From NCBI GenBank assembly GCA_026391315.1, contig JAPLDT010000017.1, positions 1 through 39,420 on the forward strand: a stretch of 39,420 bases of DNA, given 5' to 3'. Source of the DNA: Bacteroidia bacterium (lineage in GTDB: Bacteria; Bacteroidota; Bacteroidia; Bacteroidales; Prolixibacteraceae). How positions within the stretch are numbered: position 1 is the first letter of the stretch; every line of letters begins with the position of its first letter. Under the pieces are notes generated by a model, which was not told where the DNA came from, searched no databases, and saw only the letters and a list, made by a program, of their open reading frames with translations. The position numbers and the translations under genes were made by a program. Of this stretch, positions 32,252 to 39,420 are shown one piece after another.

Positions 32252-33772
32252 ATGACTATTGTTAGCTCCATCATCAATTGGATCAATTATAAAAGGATTT
32301 ACCAAATAGAACTCTATAAGGAGCATGCCAGGGATATTCAGGTTGAGTTGCTTTTTGATTTGATTGGTTCAGCAAAAAATTGTGAATGGGGAAAGAAGTA
32401 TGACTACGAATCGATAGTCTCAATCAAGGAATTTCAGAAACGTGTTCCCATTTCTACTTACGAAAAAATAGAACCTTTTATCAGTCAAATGATTGAAGGG
32501 AAAAAGAATATACTTTGGCCTGGAGAGATCAAATGGTTTGCCAAATCTTCCGGTACAACCAATGCAAAGAGCAAATTCATTCCTGTTTCAAAAGAGTCCC
32601 TGGATGAATGTCATTTCCAGGGAGCAAAAGATGTGCTTGCGATCTATTACAACAATTTTCCTGAAACGCGTGTTTTATCTGGAAAGAGCCTGACACTGGG
32701 TGGTAGTCACAGGGTAAACAGCATGAATAGCAATAGCTTTTATGGTGATCTATCGGCTATCATGATTGAGAATCTCCCCTTTTGGACAGATTTTCACAGA
32801 ACACCACCCACTGAGATAGCACTGATTGAGCAGTTTGAAAAGAAAATTGATGAGATTGCCAAGACTTCCATCCACGAAAATGTTACCTCTTTTGCCGGGG
32901 TACCCTCATGGAACCTGGTTTTGATGAAATACATCCTGGAATGCACCGGGAAATCGAATTTGCTGGAGATCTGGCCAAATCTGGAGGTCTTTATTCATGG
33001 AGGTATTGCCTTTGAACCCTACCGGGAGCAGTTTAAGAAATTGATTCCATCTGAAAAGATGCAGTACATGGAAACTTACAACGCCTCAGAGGGATTCTTT
33101 GCCATTCAGGATGATCCCAACTCTCCGGACATGTTGCTCATGCTCGATTATGGCATTTTTTACGAGTTTATTCCGATGACCGAAATTTGCTCGGATACAC
33201 CTCCGGCTTTACCGATCTGGGAGATTGAAACAGGGATCAATTACGCCATCGTCATCTCGACCAATGGCGGCTTGTGGCGGTACATGATTGGAGATACTGT
33301 GATGTTCACCTCGAAGAATCCCTACAAATTAAGGATCACAGGACGCACCAAACAGTTTATCAATGCATTTGGGGAAGAGATTATCGTTGACAATGCGGAA
33401 CGGGCCATACTGGCAGCCTGTAACGAAACTGGAGCTATTGTCAGCGAATACAGCGCCGGACCGGTTTTCATGAGCGATACAGCCAGGAAGGGTTCACATG
33501 AATGGATCATCGAATTTGAAAGGGAGCCGGACAATCTGGTGAGATTTACCAATGCGCTGGACAAAAGATTGCAGGAGCTCAACTCCGATTACGAAGCCAA
33601 ACGGTTCAAAAGTGTTACGCTTGAAAAACCGAAAGTGGTTGTTGCAAACAAAGGTACTTTCCTGCATTGGTTGCGTGACAAGGGCAAGGTTGGAGGGCAG
33701 CACAAAGTTCCCCGCCTTTCCAATAATCGTGAGTACTTGGATGAACTTTTATCCATTAACAATCAAGGATAA
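32252..33772 (+). CDS. GH3 auxin-responsive-promoter family acyl-amido synthetase
   Basis: A 506-residue cytosolic member of the ANL adenylating superfamily, GH3 group. In plants GH3 proteins join an acyl-adenylate to an amino acid. The ATP-binding motif is visible as FAKSSGTTNAKSKFIPVS (~100-117). YNASEGFFAIQDDP (~285-298) is the second adenylation block. The third is NGGLWRYMIGDTVMF, and the C-terminal domain begins after RITGRTKQFINAFGEE. Length is typical for bacterial GH3 proteins, which are frequent in Bacteroidota but of unknown substrate. It is followed by a GGATAAAG array and the kinase gene. No neighbours suggest a natural-product pathway. Confidence 0.88.
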   Translation: MTIVSSIINWINYKRIYQIELYKEHARDIQVELLFDLIGSAKNCEWGKKYDYESIVSIKEFQKRVPISTYEKIEPFISQMIEGKKNILWPGEIKWFAKSSGTTNAKSKFIPVSKESLDECHFQGAKDVLAIYYNNFPETRVLSGKSLTLGGSHRVNSMNSNSFYGDLSAIMIENLPFWTDFHRTPPTEIALIEQFEKKIDEIAKTSIHENVTSFAGVPSWNLVLMKYILECTGKSNLLEIWPNLEVFIHGGIAFEPYREQFKKLIPSEKMQYMETYNASEGFFAIQDDPNSPDMLLMLDYGIFYEFIPMTEICSDTPPALPIWEIETGINYAIVISTNGGLWRYMIGDTVMFTSKNPYKLRITGRTKQFINAFGEEIIVDNAERAILAACNETGAIVSEYSAGPVFMSDTARKGSHEWIIEFEREPDNLVRFTNALDKRLQELNSDYEAKRFKSVTLEKPKVVVANKGTFLHWLRDKGKVGGQHKVPRLSNNREYLDELLSINNQG

Positions 33773-33864
33773 AGTAAAAACAAGGATAAAGGATAAAGTA
33801 AAAAGGATAAAGTAAGAACGCTTTGATGATGATTTTCATAACTCATAACTCATAACTCATAACT
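33768..33864. repeat. GGATAAAG words followed by CATAACT x4
   Basis: AAGGATAAAG words fill 33768-33812, beginning inside the last codons of the GH3 gene. Four perfect tandem copies of the 7-mer CATAACT occupy 33837-33864, directly ahead of the kinase start. The reverse complement of the same 7-mer recurs at 38092-38114. Confidence 0.8.
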
Positions 33865-33893
33865 TTTCATTCATGAAAAAGGAGCCAACAAAC

Positions 33894-34508
33894 ATGCACA
33901 TCGCCATTGCCGGAAATATCGGCGCCGGCAAAACTACGCTTACCCGCCTTCTTGCCAAACACTACGGATGGGAAGCGCATTACGAAGATGCCGATAACAA
34001 CCCCTATCTTGATGATTTTTACCATGATATGCTCCGTTGGTCCTTCAACTTGCAGGTGTATTTCCTGAATTCGCGATTTACGCAGGTGCTCGATTTCAGA
34101 GATAGCGGGAAAACTGTAATTCAGGATCGTACGATTTATGAAGATGCAGAAATATTTGCACCCAACCTCCACGAGATGGGGCTGATGAGTTCGCGCGATT
34201 TTTCAAATTACCACAAGCTTTTTTCGCTGATGAGCAGGTTGATCAAAGCACCAACCCTCATGATTTACCTCAGGGCAACCGTTCCGACCCTGGTCAACAA
34301 CATCCAAAAAAGAGGCCGCGATTACGAAAACAGCATACGGCTGGATTACCTCAGTCAGCTAAATCAGCGCTATGAGGCTTGGGCAAGTCACTACACGTTG
34401 GGGAAGATGTTGATTGTCAATGTTGATAGCATTAATTTTGAGGCAAATCAGGAAGATCTCAGTAAGATAATCGACAAGATCAATGCACAGTTTCATGGGT
34501 TGTTTTAG
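33894..34508 (+). CDS. Deoxynucleoside kinase
   Basis: A 204-residue P-loop kinase of the dNK/dCK/dGK family that phosphorylates deoxyadenosine or another deoxynucleoside for nucleotide salvage. The Walker A loop is GNIGAGKTTLTRLL at residues 7-20. The substrate region contains RWSFNLQVYFLNSRF, the DRTIYEDAEIF block carries the catalytic Asp-Arg pair, and the lid region is NIQKRGRDYE. The ATG at 33894 is chosen because relatives start with MHIAIAGN and AAAGGAG lies 9 nt upstream; an in-frame ATG at 33873 would add seven residues. It is probably separate from GH3, given the array between them. Confidence 0.88.
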   Translation: MHIAIAGNIGAGKTTLTRLLAKHYGWEAHYEDADNNPYLDDFYHDMLRWSFNLQVYFLNSRFTQVLDFRDSGKTVIQDRTIYEDAEIFAPNLHEMGLMSSRDFSNYHKLFSLMSRLIKAPTLMIYLRATVPTLVNNIQKRGRDYENSIRLDYLSQLNQRYEAWASHYTLGKMLIVNVDSINFEANQEDLSKIIDKINAQFHGLF

Positions 34509-34640
34509 TAGTTGAAATTGATAGAAATAGGGAAATAAATAGAAATAAGGGAATAGATAATTTTTTTACAATTCGCAGTTTATTAATAGTTTGTAAAAGA
34601 AAACCGAAGTATTGTTAACTCTAAAGCAGATTTTAATATA

Positions 34641-34740
34641 GTATTTCAATGTATTTCAATGTATTTCAATGTATTTCAATGTATTTCAATGTATTTCAAT
34701 GTATTTCAATGTATTTCAATGTATTTCAATGTATTTCAAT
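34641..34740. repeat. Minisatellite, GTATTTCAAT x 10
   Basis: Exactly ten perfect copies of a 10-bp unit lie in the 519 nt spacer before the hut genes. The unit length is close to one DNA turn, so the T-runs would be in phase. Just upstream, 34513-34556 is a loose repeat of AGAAATAGGGAAATA. Confidence 0.97.
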
Positions 34741-34805
34741 TTTCAAATAATGCATTAATGAAAATTTAACCGAACTATTGAGAAAAAAACAACGAAGAAA
34801 TCTAT

Positions 34806-34901
34806 TGTCCGTTAGGACATTGACAGATAAAAGATTAATTCCCTACGGGAAATCTGGTTTAATGATGTGCCCTTTCTATTGACATTTATCTCCTACGGAG
34901 A
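34806..34901. other. Three short hairpins upstream of hutH
   Basis: TGTCC/GGACA (34806-34819), TTCCC/GGGAA (34839-34851, loop TAC) and TCTCC/GGAGA (34889-34901, loop TAC) are spaced over ~95 nt. They resemble the paired hairpins at 24203-24271 and are probably another dispersed element. The rest of 34509-35027 has no gene. Confidence 0.5.
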
Positions 34902-35027
34902 AAATTTAAACAGTCTGAATATCGTAAATTATCTGTATAATAGGTCGTATCATGACTATTGTTAGGTGTTGAGTGAAAATTGATTAGTAATTTTCAATTC
35001 TCGTTTTTGCATACTTAAAAAGAGAAT

Positions 35028-36605
35028 ATGACCAACCAAAAATATTTCAATTACGGCGAAGACCATCTGACTGCTGGACTGGCTCTCCGGATTGCCTCAG
35101 GAGAATTAACAGGCAGAATAACTCCCGTTGCTGCTGAAGTGATCGAAAAGAGCAGGGAAAGAGTGGATGAGATTGTTGCCAACCACCAAAGTGTGTATGG
35201 TATCAACACAGGTTTTGGGCCACTTTGCACCACCATTATTTCTGAAAAAGATACCAAAACACTTCAGTACAATATCCTAAAGAGCCACAGTGTGGGGGTT
35301 GGCGATCCTATTTCACCTGAAATCGCCAAGCTGATGATGATCCTAAAAGTGCATGCGCTCTCGATGGGCTATTCGGGTATCGCAATGAGCACGTTGGAGC
35401 GAATCATCTGGCACATCGATAAAGATATCATCCCGGTAGTTCCATCACAAGGGTCAGTTGGCGCCTCCGGCGATCTCGCCCCCTTGTCGCACCTCTTCCT
35501 GCCACTGATTGGACTAGGTGAGGTTTATTCCGATGGAATCAGAACCGAAACAGGCAAAGTGCTTCAGAAATTCGGTTTGGCGCCTGTTGAACTGGGAGCC
35601 AAAGAGGGGCTGGCGCTGATCAACGGTACTCAGTTTATTGCCGCGCATGCGGTCAAAGTCGTTGAAAGGCTCCAGAACTGTCTCGACAATGCCGACCTGA
35701 TCGCAGCGATGAACCTCGAGGCCATGCTGGGATCTGTCAAAACTTTTACTGAAGAGCTTCATCTGCTGCGCCCCTATCGTGGAACCATCTATGTCGCAGA
35801 GCGGATGAGGATACTCCTTGCTGACTCGGAGATGGTCCTATCACACAAAAACTGCACCAGGGTACAGGATCCCTATTCCCTTCGTTGCATTCCACAGGTG
35901 CATGGCGCCTCAAGGAACGCCTTCCTTCATCTCAAAGAGTTGTTGCACATTGAATTGAATTCGGTAACAGACAATCCCATTTTACTCAGGGATGGTAGCT
36001 CCGTTTCCGGAGGCAATTTTCATGGTCAGCCACTGGCTATGGCGCTCGATTATGCAGCTGTAGCCGCGGCAGAATTGGGTAATATCGCCGACCGGCGGAT
36101 TTATCTCTCCCTGAAAGACACCATCCCCGGTCTGCCAAAATTGCTGATGCACGAAACCGGTCTCAATTCCGGATTCATGATTCCACAATATACCACCGCA
36201 GCATTGGTAAGTGAAAACAAATCGCTCTGTTTTCCCGCTTCCGCGGATAGCATTCCTACCTCAATGGGGCAGGAAGACCATGTTAGCATGGGTTCCATCA
36301 GTGCTCGCAAGTGTCTGATGATCATCGATAATCTTGAAAAAATTCAAGGAATTGAACTCTTTTGCGCCGCCCAGGGTTTTGATTTCAGAAAGCCTTTGAA
36401 ATCAAGCATGATCATGGAGGCTTGCCATGATTTGGTGCGGAAACAGATTCCATTTGCCGAGTCAGATCATGTGATGTCGGAGGAGATGAACAAAGCCATC
36501 GCCATGGTTAAAAATAAGTCTTTGGTTAAATGCTCGGGTGAAGTTGCTTCCGGCTACGGGATTAAACTTAAAAATGAAGAGGATGAACTATTTGGAATTT
36601 ATTGA
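35028..36605 (+). CDS. hutH: Histidine ammonia-lyase
   Basis: A 525-residue cytosolic lyase that removes ammonia from histidine to give urocanate, the first step of histidine degradation. The self-forming MIO cofactor tripeptide Ala146-Ser147-Gly148 is in [57 protein letters not shown] and SVTDNPI, with [16 protein letters not shown], are all hallmark blocks. Length is slightly above the ~510 usual. Its 3' end overlaps the hutU start by 23 nt, showing translational coupling. A GTATTTCAAT minisatellite and short hairpins lie upstream, and no clear promoter was recognised. Confidence 0.95.
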   Translation: MTNQKYFNYGEDHLTAGLALRIASGELTGRITPVAAEVIEKSRERVDEIVANHQSVYGINTGFGPLCTTIISEKDTKTLQYNILKSHSVGVGDPISPEIAKLMMILKVHALSMGYSGIAMSTLERIIWHIDKDIIPVVPSQGSVGASGDLAPLSHLFLPLIGLGEVYSDGIRTETGKVLQKFGLAPVELGAKEGLALINGTQFIAAHAVKVVERLQNCLDNADLIAAMNLEAMLGSVKTFTEELHLLRPYRGTIYVAERMRILLADSEMVLSHKNCTRVQDPYSLRCIPQVHGASRNAFLHLKELLHIELNSVTDNPILLRDGSSVSGGNFHGQPLAMALDYAAVAAAELGNIADRRIYLSLKDTIPGLPKLLMHETGLNSGFMIPQYTTAALVSENKSLCFPASADSIPTSMGQEDHVSMGSISARKCLMIIDNLEKIQGIELFCAAQGFDFRKPLKSSMIMEACHDLVRKQIPFAESDHVMSEEMNKAIAMVKNKSLVKCSGEVASGYGIKLKNEEDELFGIY

Positions 36606-38106
36606 AAAATACGCTGCCCATCCCAATTACCACGCACCACGTGGGATCACCCTGAACGCCAAATCGTGGCAGACGGAAGCGCCGCTCAGGATGCTGCTCA
36701 ACAACCTCGACCGGGAGGTGGCGGAAAATCCAGAAGAGCTTGTGGTCTATGGTGGTACGGGTCAGGCTGCCCGAAACCAAACTGCACTTCAACAGATTAT
36801 TAAGGAGTTGCTTACGCTGGATGAGGATCACTCACTACTGGTACAATCGGGCAAAGCTGTGGGCGTCGTTCGAACTCATCCACAGGCGCCCAGGGTATTG
36901 ATTGCCAACAGCAATCTGGTACCTGCCTGGGCCACCTGGGAACATTTCGAACAACTAAAGCAGGACGGATTGATGATGTATGGCCAGATGACGGCCGGAA
37001 GTTGGATCTACATAGGGACTCAGGGTATTTTGCAGGGGACCTATGAAACCTTCGCCGCCTGTGGAAAAAAATATTTCAACGGCAATCTTAGAAATAAATT
37101 GCTGGTATCCGGAGGATTAGGAGGCATGGGAGGAGCCCAGCCTTTGGCCGCGACCATGGCCGGAGCAACATTCCTGGGTATCGACATCGATCCGGAAAGG
37201 ATCAAAAAAAGACTGAGGACAGGTTACATCGATCACATCGCGTATACCTACCGGGAAGCTGTAGACCTCGTTTTGCGCGCCAAAGAGAAAGGTGAGGCTA
37301 TTTCAGTCGGGTTGGTGGCAGATATCGGCGATACACTTCAGAATCTGCTGAACGATGGTATTGTCCCGGATATTCTCACAGACCAAACTTCCGCGCATGA
37401 TCCGCTTCATGGCTATGTTCCGAACGGGATATCGCTGGAAGAGGCCATCCTGCTAAGGAAATCAGATCCCGCTACCTACCGGGAACGCTCCATGAAAAGT
37501 ATGGCACGCCATGTCGGATTGATGTTGAAAATGCAGGATCTCGGAAGTATCACCTTCGATTATGGAAACAATCTTCGGGAGATGGCCAAACAGGGCGGTG
37601 AACCAAATGCGTACGACTACGACGGATTTACCCCGAAATTTATACGGCCACTTTTCTGTGAGGGGAAAGGACCTTTCCGGTGGGTAGCCTTGTCGGGTGA
37701 TCCGGAAGATATTTATACAACGGATCAGGCACTCATTGAAGCATTCCCTGAGAATCACCACATGATCGCATGGCTTAAAAAGGCACGCGAAAGAATCTCC
37801 TTTCAGGGACTTCCTGCCCGGATTTGTTGGCTTGGCATGGGGGAACGCGAAAAGGCCGGACTGCTTTTCAATGACTTGGTTAAAACCGGCAAAGTGAAGG
37901 CCCCCATAGTGATTGGCCGCGACCACCTCGACTGTGGATCGGTCGCCTCACCCAACCGCGAAACGGAAAAGATGAAAGATGGCAGCGATGCCGTCTCCGA
38001 CTGGCCGCTACTCAACCTAATGTCAAATACCGCCGGAGGCGCCACCTGGGCAACAGAGACATTGAAGAAGTTTGGAATGGAGCTGAGAGGAAGTTATGAG
38101 TTATAA
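36583..38106 (+). CDS. hutU: Urocanate hydratase
   Basis: A 507-residue NAD-dependent enzyme converting urocanate to imidazolone propionate, second step of the hut pathway. Blocks include [75 protein letters not shown], the NAD motif [18 protein letters not shown] and [16 protein letters not shown], where the cysteine lies near the active site. The length is shorter than the ~555 of Pseudomonas and begins without the N-terminal extension. The ATG at 36583 starts [20 protein letters not shown]; one at 36574 is also possible. The last codons (GSYEL and stop) are formed by a CATAACT-type repeat in reverse. Confidence 0.95.
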   Translation: MNYLEFIEKYAAHPNYHAPRGITLNAKSWQTEAPLRMLLNNLDREVAENPEELVVYGGTGQAARNQTALQQIIKELLTLDEDHSLLVQSGKAVGVVRTHPQAPRVLIANSNLVPAWATWEHFEQLKQDGLMMYGQMTAGSWIYIGTQGILQGTYETFAACGKKYFNGNLRNKLLVSGGLGGMGGAQPLAATMAGATFLGIDIDPERIKKRLRTGYIDHIAYTYREAVDLVLRAKEKGEAISVGLVADIGDTLQNLLNDGIVPDILTDQTSAHDPLHGYVPNGISLEEAILLRKSDPATYRERSMKSMARHVGLMLKMQDLGSITFDYGNNLREMAKQGGEPNAYDYDGFTPKFIRPLFCEGKGPFRWVALSGDPEDIYTTDQALIEAFPENHHMIAWLKKARERISFQGLPARICWLGMGEREKAGLLFNDLVKTGKVKAPIVIGRDHLDCGSVASPNRETEKMKDGSDAVSDWPLLNLMSNTAGGATWATETLKKFGMELRGSYEL

Positions 38107-38114
38107 GTTATGAG
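38092..38114. repeat. Reverse CATAACT-type repeat at hutU stop
   Basis: AGTTATGAGTTATAAGTTATGAG is two AGTTATG words around ATAAG; read on the other strand it is the CATAACT family of 33837-33864. The hutU stop codon TAA (38104-38106) lies within it. Confidence 0.6.
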
Positions 38115-38188
38115 AAATGAGATTTTGCCTTTAAAACAGATTGACAAGTTTTTATGGATTTATAGGAAAGAAAAATTTCTGGCAAACT

Positions 38189-38524
38189 ATGGAAAGTAAT
38201 ATAGCAATATTTGACACATTCAAAATTCGTCGTCAATACGATGATGCGAAAGAGGTTTGGTATTTTTCAGTAATTGATATAGTGCGGGTATTAACCGATC
38301 AACCGGATTATCAAAAAGCCCGAAAATATTGGAACAAACTAAGCGAGCGGCTTAAAAAAGAGGGGAGTGAGTCGGTGACAAATTGTCACCAACTGAAATT
38401 GGAAGCGGCAGATGGGAAAAAAGCTCGACTTGAACTTGAGGGAAAAACAGGCAAATCAGTAATTTCAAATCAAAATTTTCTACCCAAAGATGCAAAGAAG
38501 AAATTAATTGAGAGGGGAAAATAA
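38189..38524 (+). pseudogene. Bro-N (phage antirepressor-like) gene with internal deletion
   Basis: The frame is 111 residues. The first ~75 match the Bro-N domain common in Bacteroidota: IAIFDTFKIRRQYDDAKEVWYFSVIDIVRVL, then YWNKLSERLKKEGS and NCHQLKLEAADGKK. Full-length relatives run to ~270 residues and end with a block like ARLELEGKTGKSVISNQNFLP. Here that ending follows directly after LEAADGK, so a central piece of perhaps 150 residues is missing while the frame is kept. The start at 38189 is used, since the upstream TTG start would add unrelated residues. It sits between hutU and hutI, interrupting the hut operon, and its codon use is more AT-rich than theirs. It is probably non-functional, but a short DNA-binding product is possible. 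Confidence 0.65.
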
Positions 38525-38625
38525 ATTTCCACAAAATAAACATAGACATGAACATGGGCAGGATGTCTATGCAGCTAAATGAATAAGAATTGAAAAATGT
38601 CAACGAGTCGAATTACTCAATTGAG

Positions 38626-39420
38626 ATGAACAACCAACAAGTCCCAATCTTTATTACCGGTCCTTTCAAACAACTTCTGACGATGGACCACCTTTCGCTC
38701 ATAGGTAGTTTGAAGGATGCTCAATTGGAGATCATTGAGGAGGCGGGAGTTGTACATCAAAATGGGATAATTCTGGAGATTGGTCTTTTCGAAGAGTTTT
38801 GTACCAAATATAACTCAGCGCATCCGGAAATCCAATACATTGAAAGTGACATGATTGCGCTTCCGGGATTTGTGGACGCTCACACCCATCTTTGCTGGGC
38901 AGGAAGCCGCGAAAATGATTATGCCATGCGGCTGGAGGGAAGAAGTTACAATGAAATTGCGCAAAGCGGAGGAGGCATCTGGGACACGGTCACCAAAACC
39001 AGAAATGCCACTGATGAAGAGCTGAAAATGTTACTGAAAGTGAGGGCAGACAGACAGCTTGCGAACGGAATTACCACCTGTGAGGTAAAAAGCGGTTATG
39101 CGCTTAATCCTGAAGGAGAAATCAGGTTGCTCGAAATAATCCGTTCTGCAAATCAGGAGCATTCCATCGACCTGGTTTCCACCTGTTTGGCTGCCCATAT
39201 AAAACCAAAGGAATTTGATGGTGGAACAGATGGTTACCTTCAGTTTCTTGCAGATAAGTTATTGCCGGTCATCAAAAAAGAGAAGCTCACCAACCGCGTC
39301 GATATTTTTGTGGAGGAAGGCGCTTTTGGGGTTCAGGAAGCCTGGAAATACCTGCTTGAAGCAAAAAAGATGAGCTTTGAGCTGGTCGTGCATGGCGAGC
39401 AGTTTACTTCGGGCGGCGTA
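38626..39420 (+). CDS. hutI: Imidazolonepropionase, 3' end beyond window
   Basis: The first 265 residues of an amidohydrolase that opens the imidazolone ring in histidine degradation. The metal-binding HxH is clear in LPGFVDAHTHLCWAGSREND. RLEGRSYNEIAQSGGGIWDTV, TTCEVKSGYALNPEGEIRLLE and FVEEGAFG, with the late histidine in LVVHGEQF, match imidazolonepropionase in order. No stop codon occurs before the window end, and about 150 residues should follow. It lies 101 nt after the Bro-N remnant in the direction of hutH and hutU, so it was probably next to hutU before the insertion. The start ATG gives MNNQQVPIFITGPFKQLL, as usual in Bacteroidota HutI. Confidence 0.92.
   Translation, partial: MNNQQVPIFITGPFKQLLTMDHLSLIGSLKDAQLEIIEEAGVVHQNGIILEIGLFEEFCTKYNSAHPEIQYIESDMIALPGFVDAHTHLCWAGSRENDYAMRLEGRSYNEIAQSGGGIWDTVTKTRNATDEELKMLLKVRADRQLANGITTCEVKSGYALNPEGEIRLLEIIRSANQEHSIDLVSTCLAAHIKPKEFDGGTDGYLQFLADKLLPVIKKEKLTNRVDIFVEEGAFGVQEAWKYLLEAKKMSFELVVHGEQFTSGGV

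Noticed and set aside
34641-34740. Possible CRISPR or origin iterons
   Set aside because: Perfect 10-bp units without spacers and with no replication gene nearby; a simple minisatellite is enough.

Overview
This window looks like the chromosome of an environmental member of the Bacteroidota, probably near Bacteroidales/Marinilabiliales. The evidence is a fused M56-TonB sensor protein, a DUF2339 membrane protein, a GH3-type amide synthetase, a Bacteroidota-style deoxynucleoside kinase, A/T-rich leaders without strong Shine-Dalgarno sites, and repeated promoter-like TAnnTTTG (-7) boxes ahead of genes. The gene set is mostly chromosomal. The spacers are unusual: they are packed with palindromes, tandem arrays and dispersed structured repeats. 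No tRNA, rRNA or CRISPR array was recognised.

Region by region. (1) 1-1113: a PIN-domain toxin-antitoxin pair behind an ~89 bp tandem leader repeat, closed by a long attC-like palindrome, so it may be a former integron-type cassette; a DUF4256 gene follows. (2) 1839-6677: GH88-like hydrolase, TIM-barrel sugar isomerase, Gfo/Idh/MocA oxidoreductase and SDR, probably catabolism of an unsaturated uronyl or related sugar. (3) 7175-9768: BlaI-type repressor with a candidate operator and an M56 metallopeptidase fused to TonB-type domains. (4) 10130-15614: YgiD-like dioxygenase, MFS transporter, aroB-aroA, and a convergent cyclophilin lipoprotein. (5) 15654-19387: orphan Phd-type antitoxin, a DUF1016 (YhcG-like) nuclease gene interrupted by an in-frame stop inside duplicated perfect palindromes, cysS, and a stand-alone IS1595-type zinc-ribbon protein. 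(6) 19535-24113: ArsM-like methyltransferase, a 32-residue Cys-rich ORF, a radical SAM/SPASM protein, a thioredoxin-thioredoxin reductase fusion and a DUF302 protein. This is the best candidate for an undescribed system, either peptide modification (RiPP-like) or thiol/metalloid chemistry. (7) 24273-34508: DUF1080 protein, hotdog thioesterase, DUF2339 membrane protein, tyrS, exported C26-type glutamine amidotransferase, CvpA, GH3 and deoxynucleoside kinase. (8) 35028-39420: histidine utilisation genes hutH, hutU and hutI (the last cut by the window end), with a decayed Bro-N gene between hutU and hutI.

The clearest unexplained pattern is a ~145 nt element found three times (4174-4318, 20454-20600, 22152-22296). 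Each copy has hairpin 1, a 13-14 nt spacer, hairpin 2, a 21-22 nt spacer, and a CGTCCG/CGGACG stem enclosing 34-35 nt. Stem sequences change in a compensatory way. Every copy lies 27-85 nt upstream of a gene in the same orientation. Identifications rest on motif recognition by eye; no database search was run.
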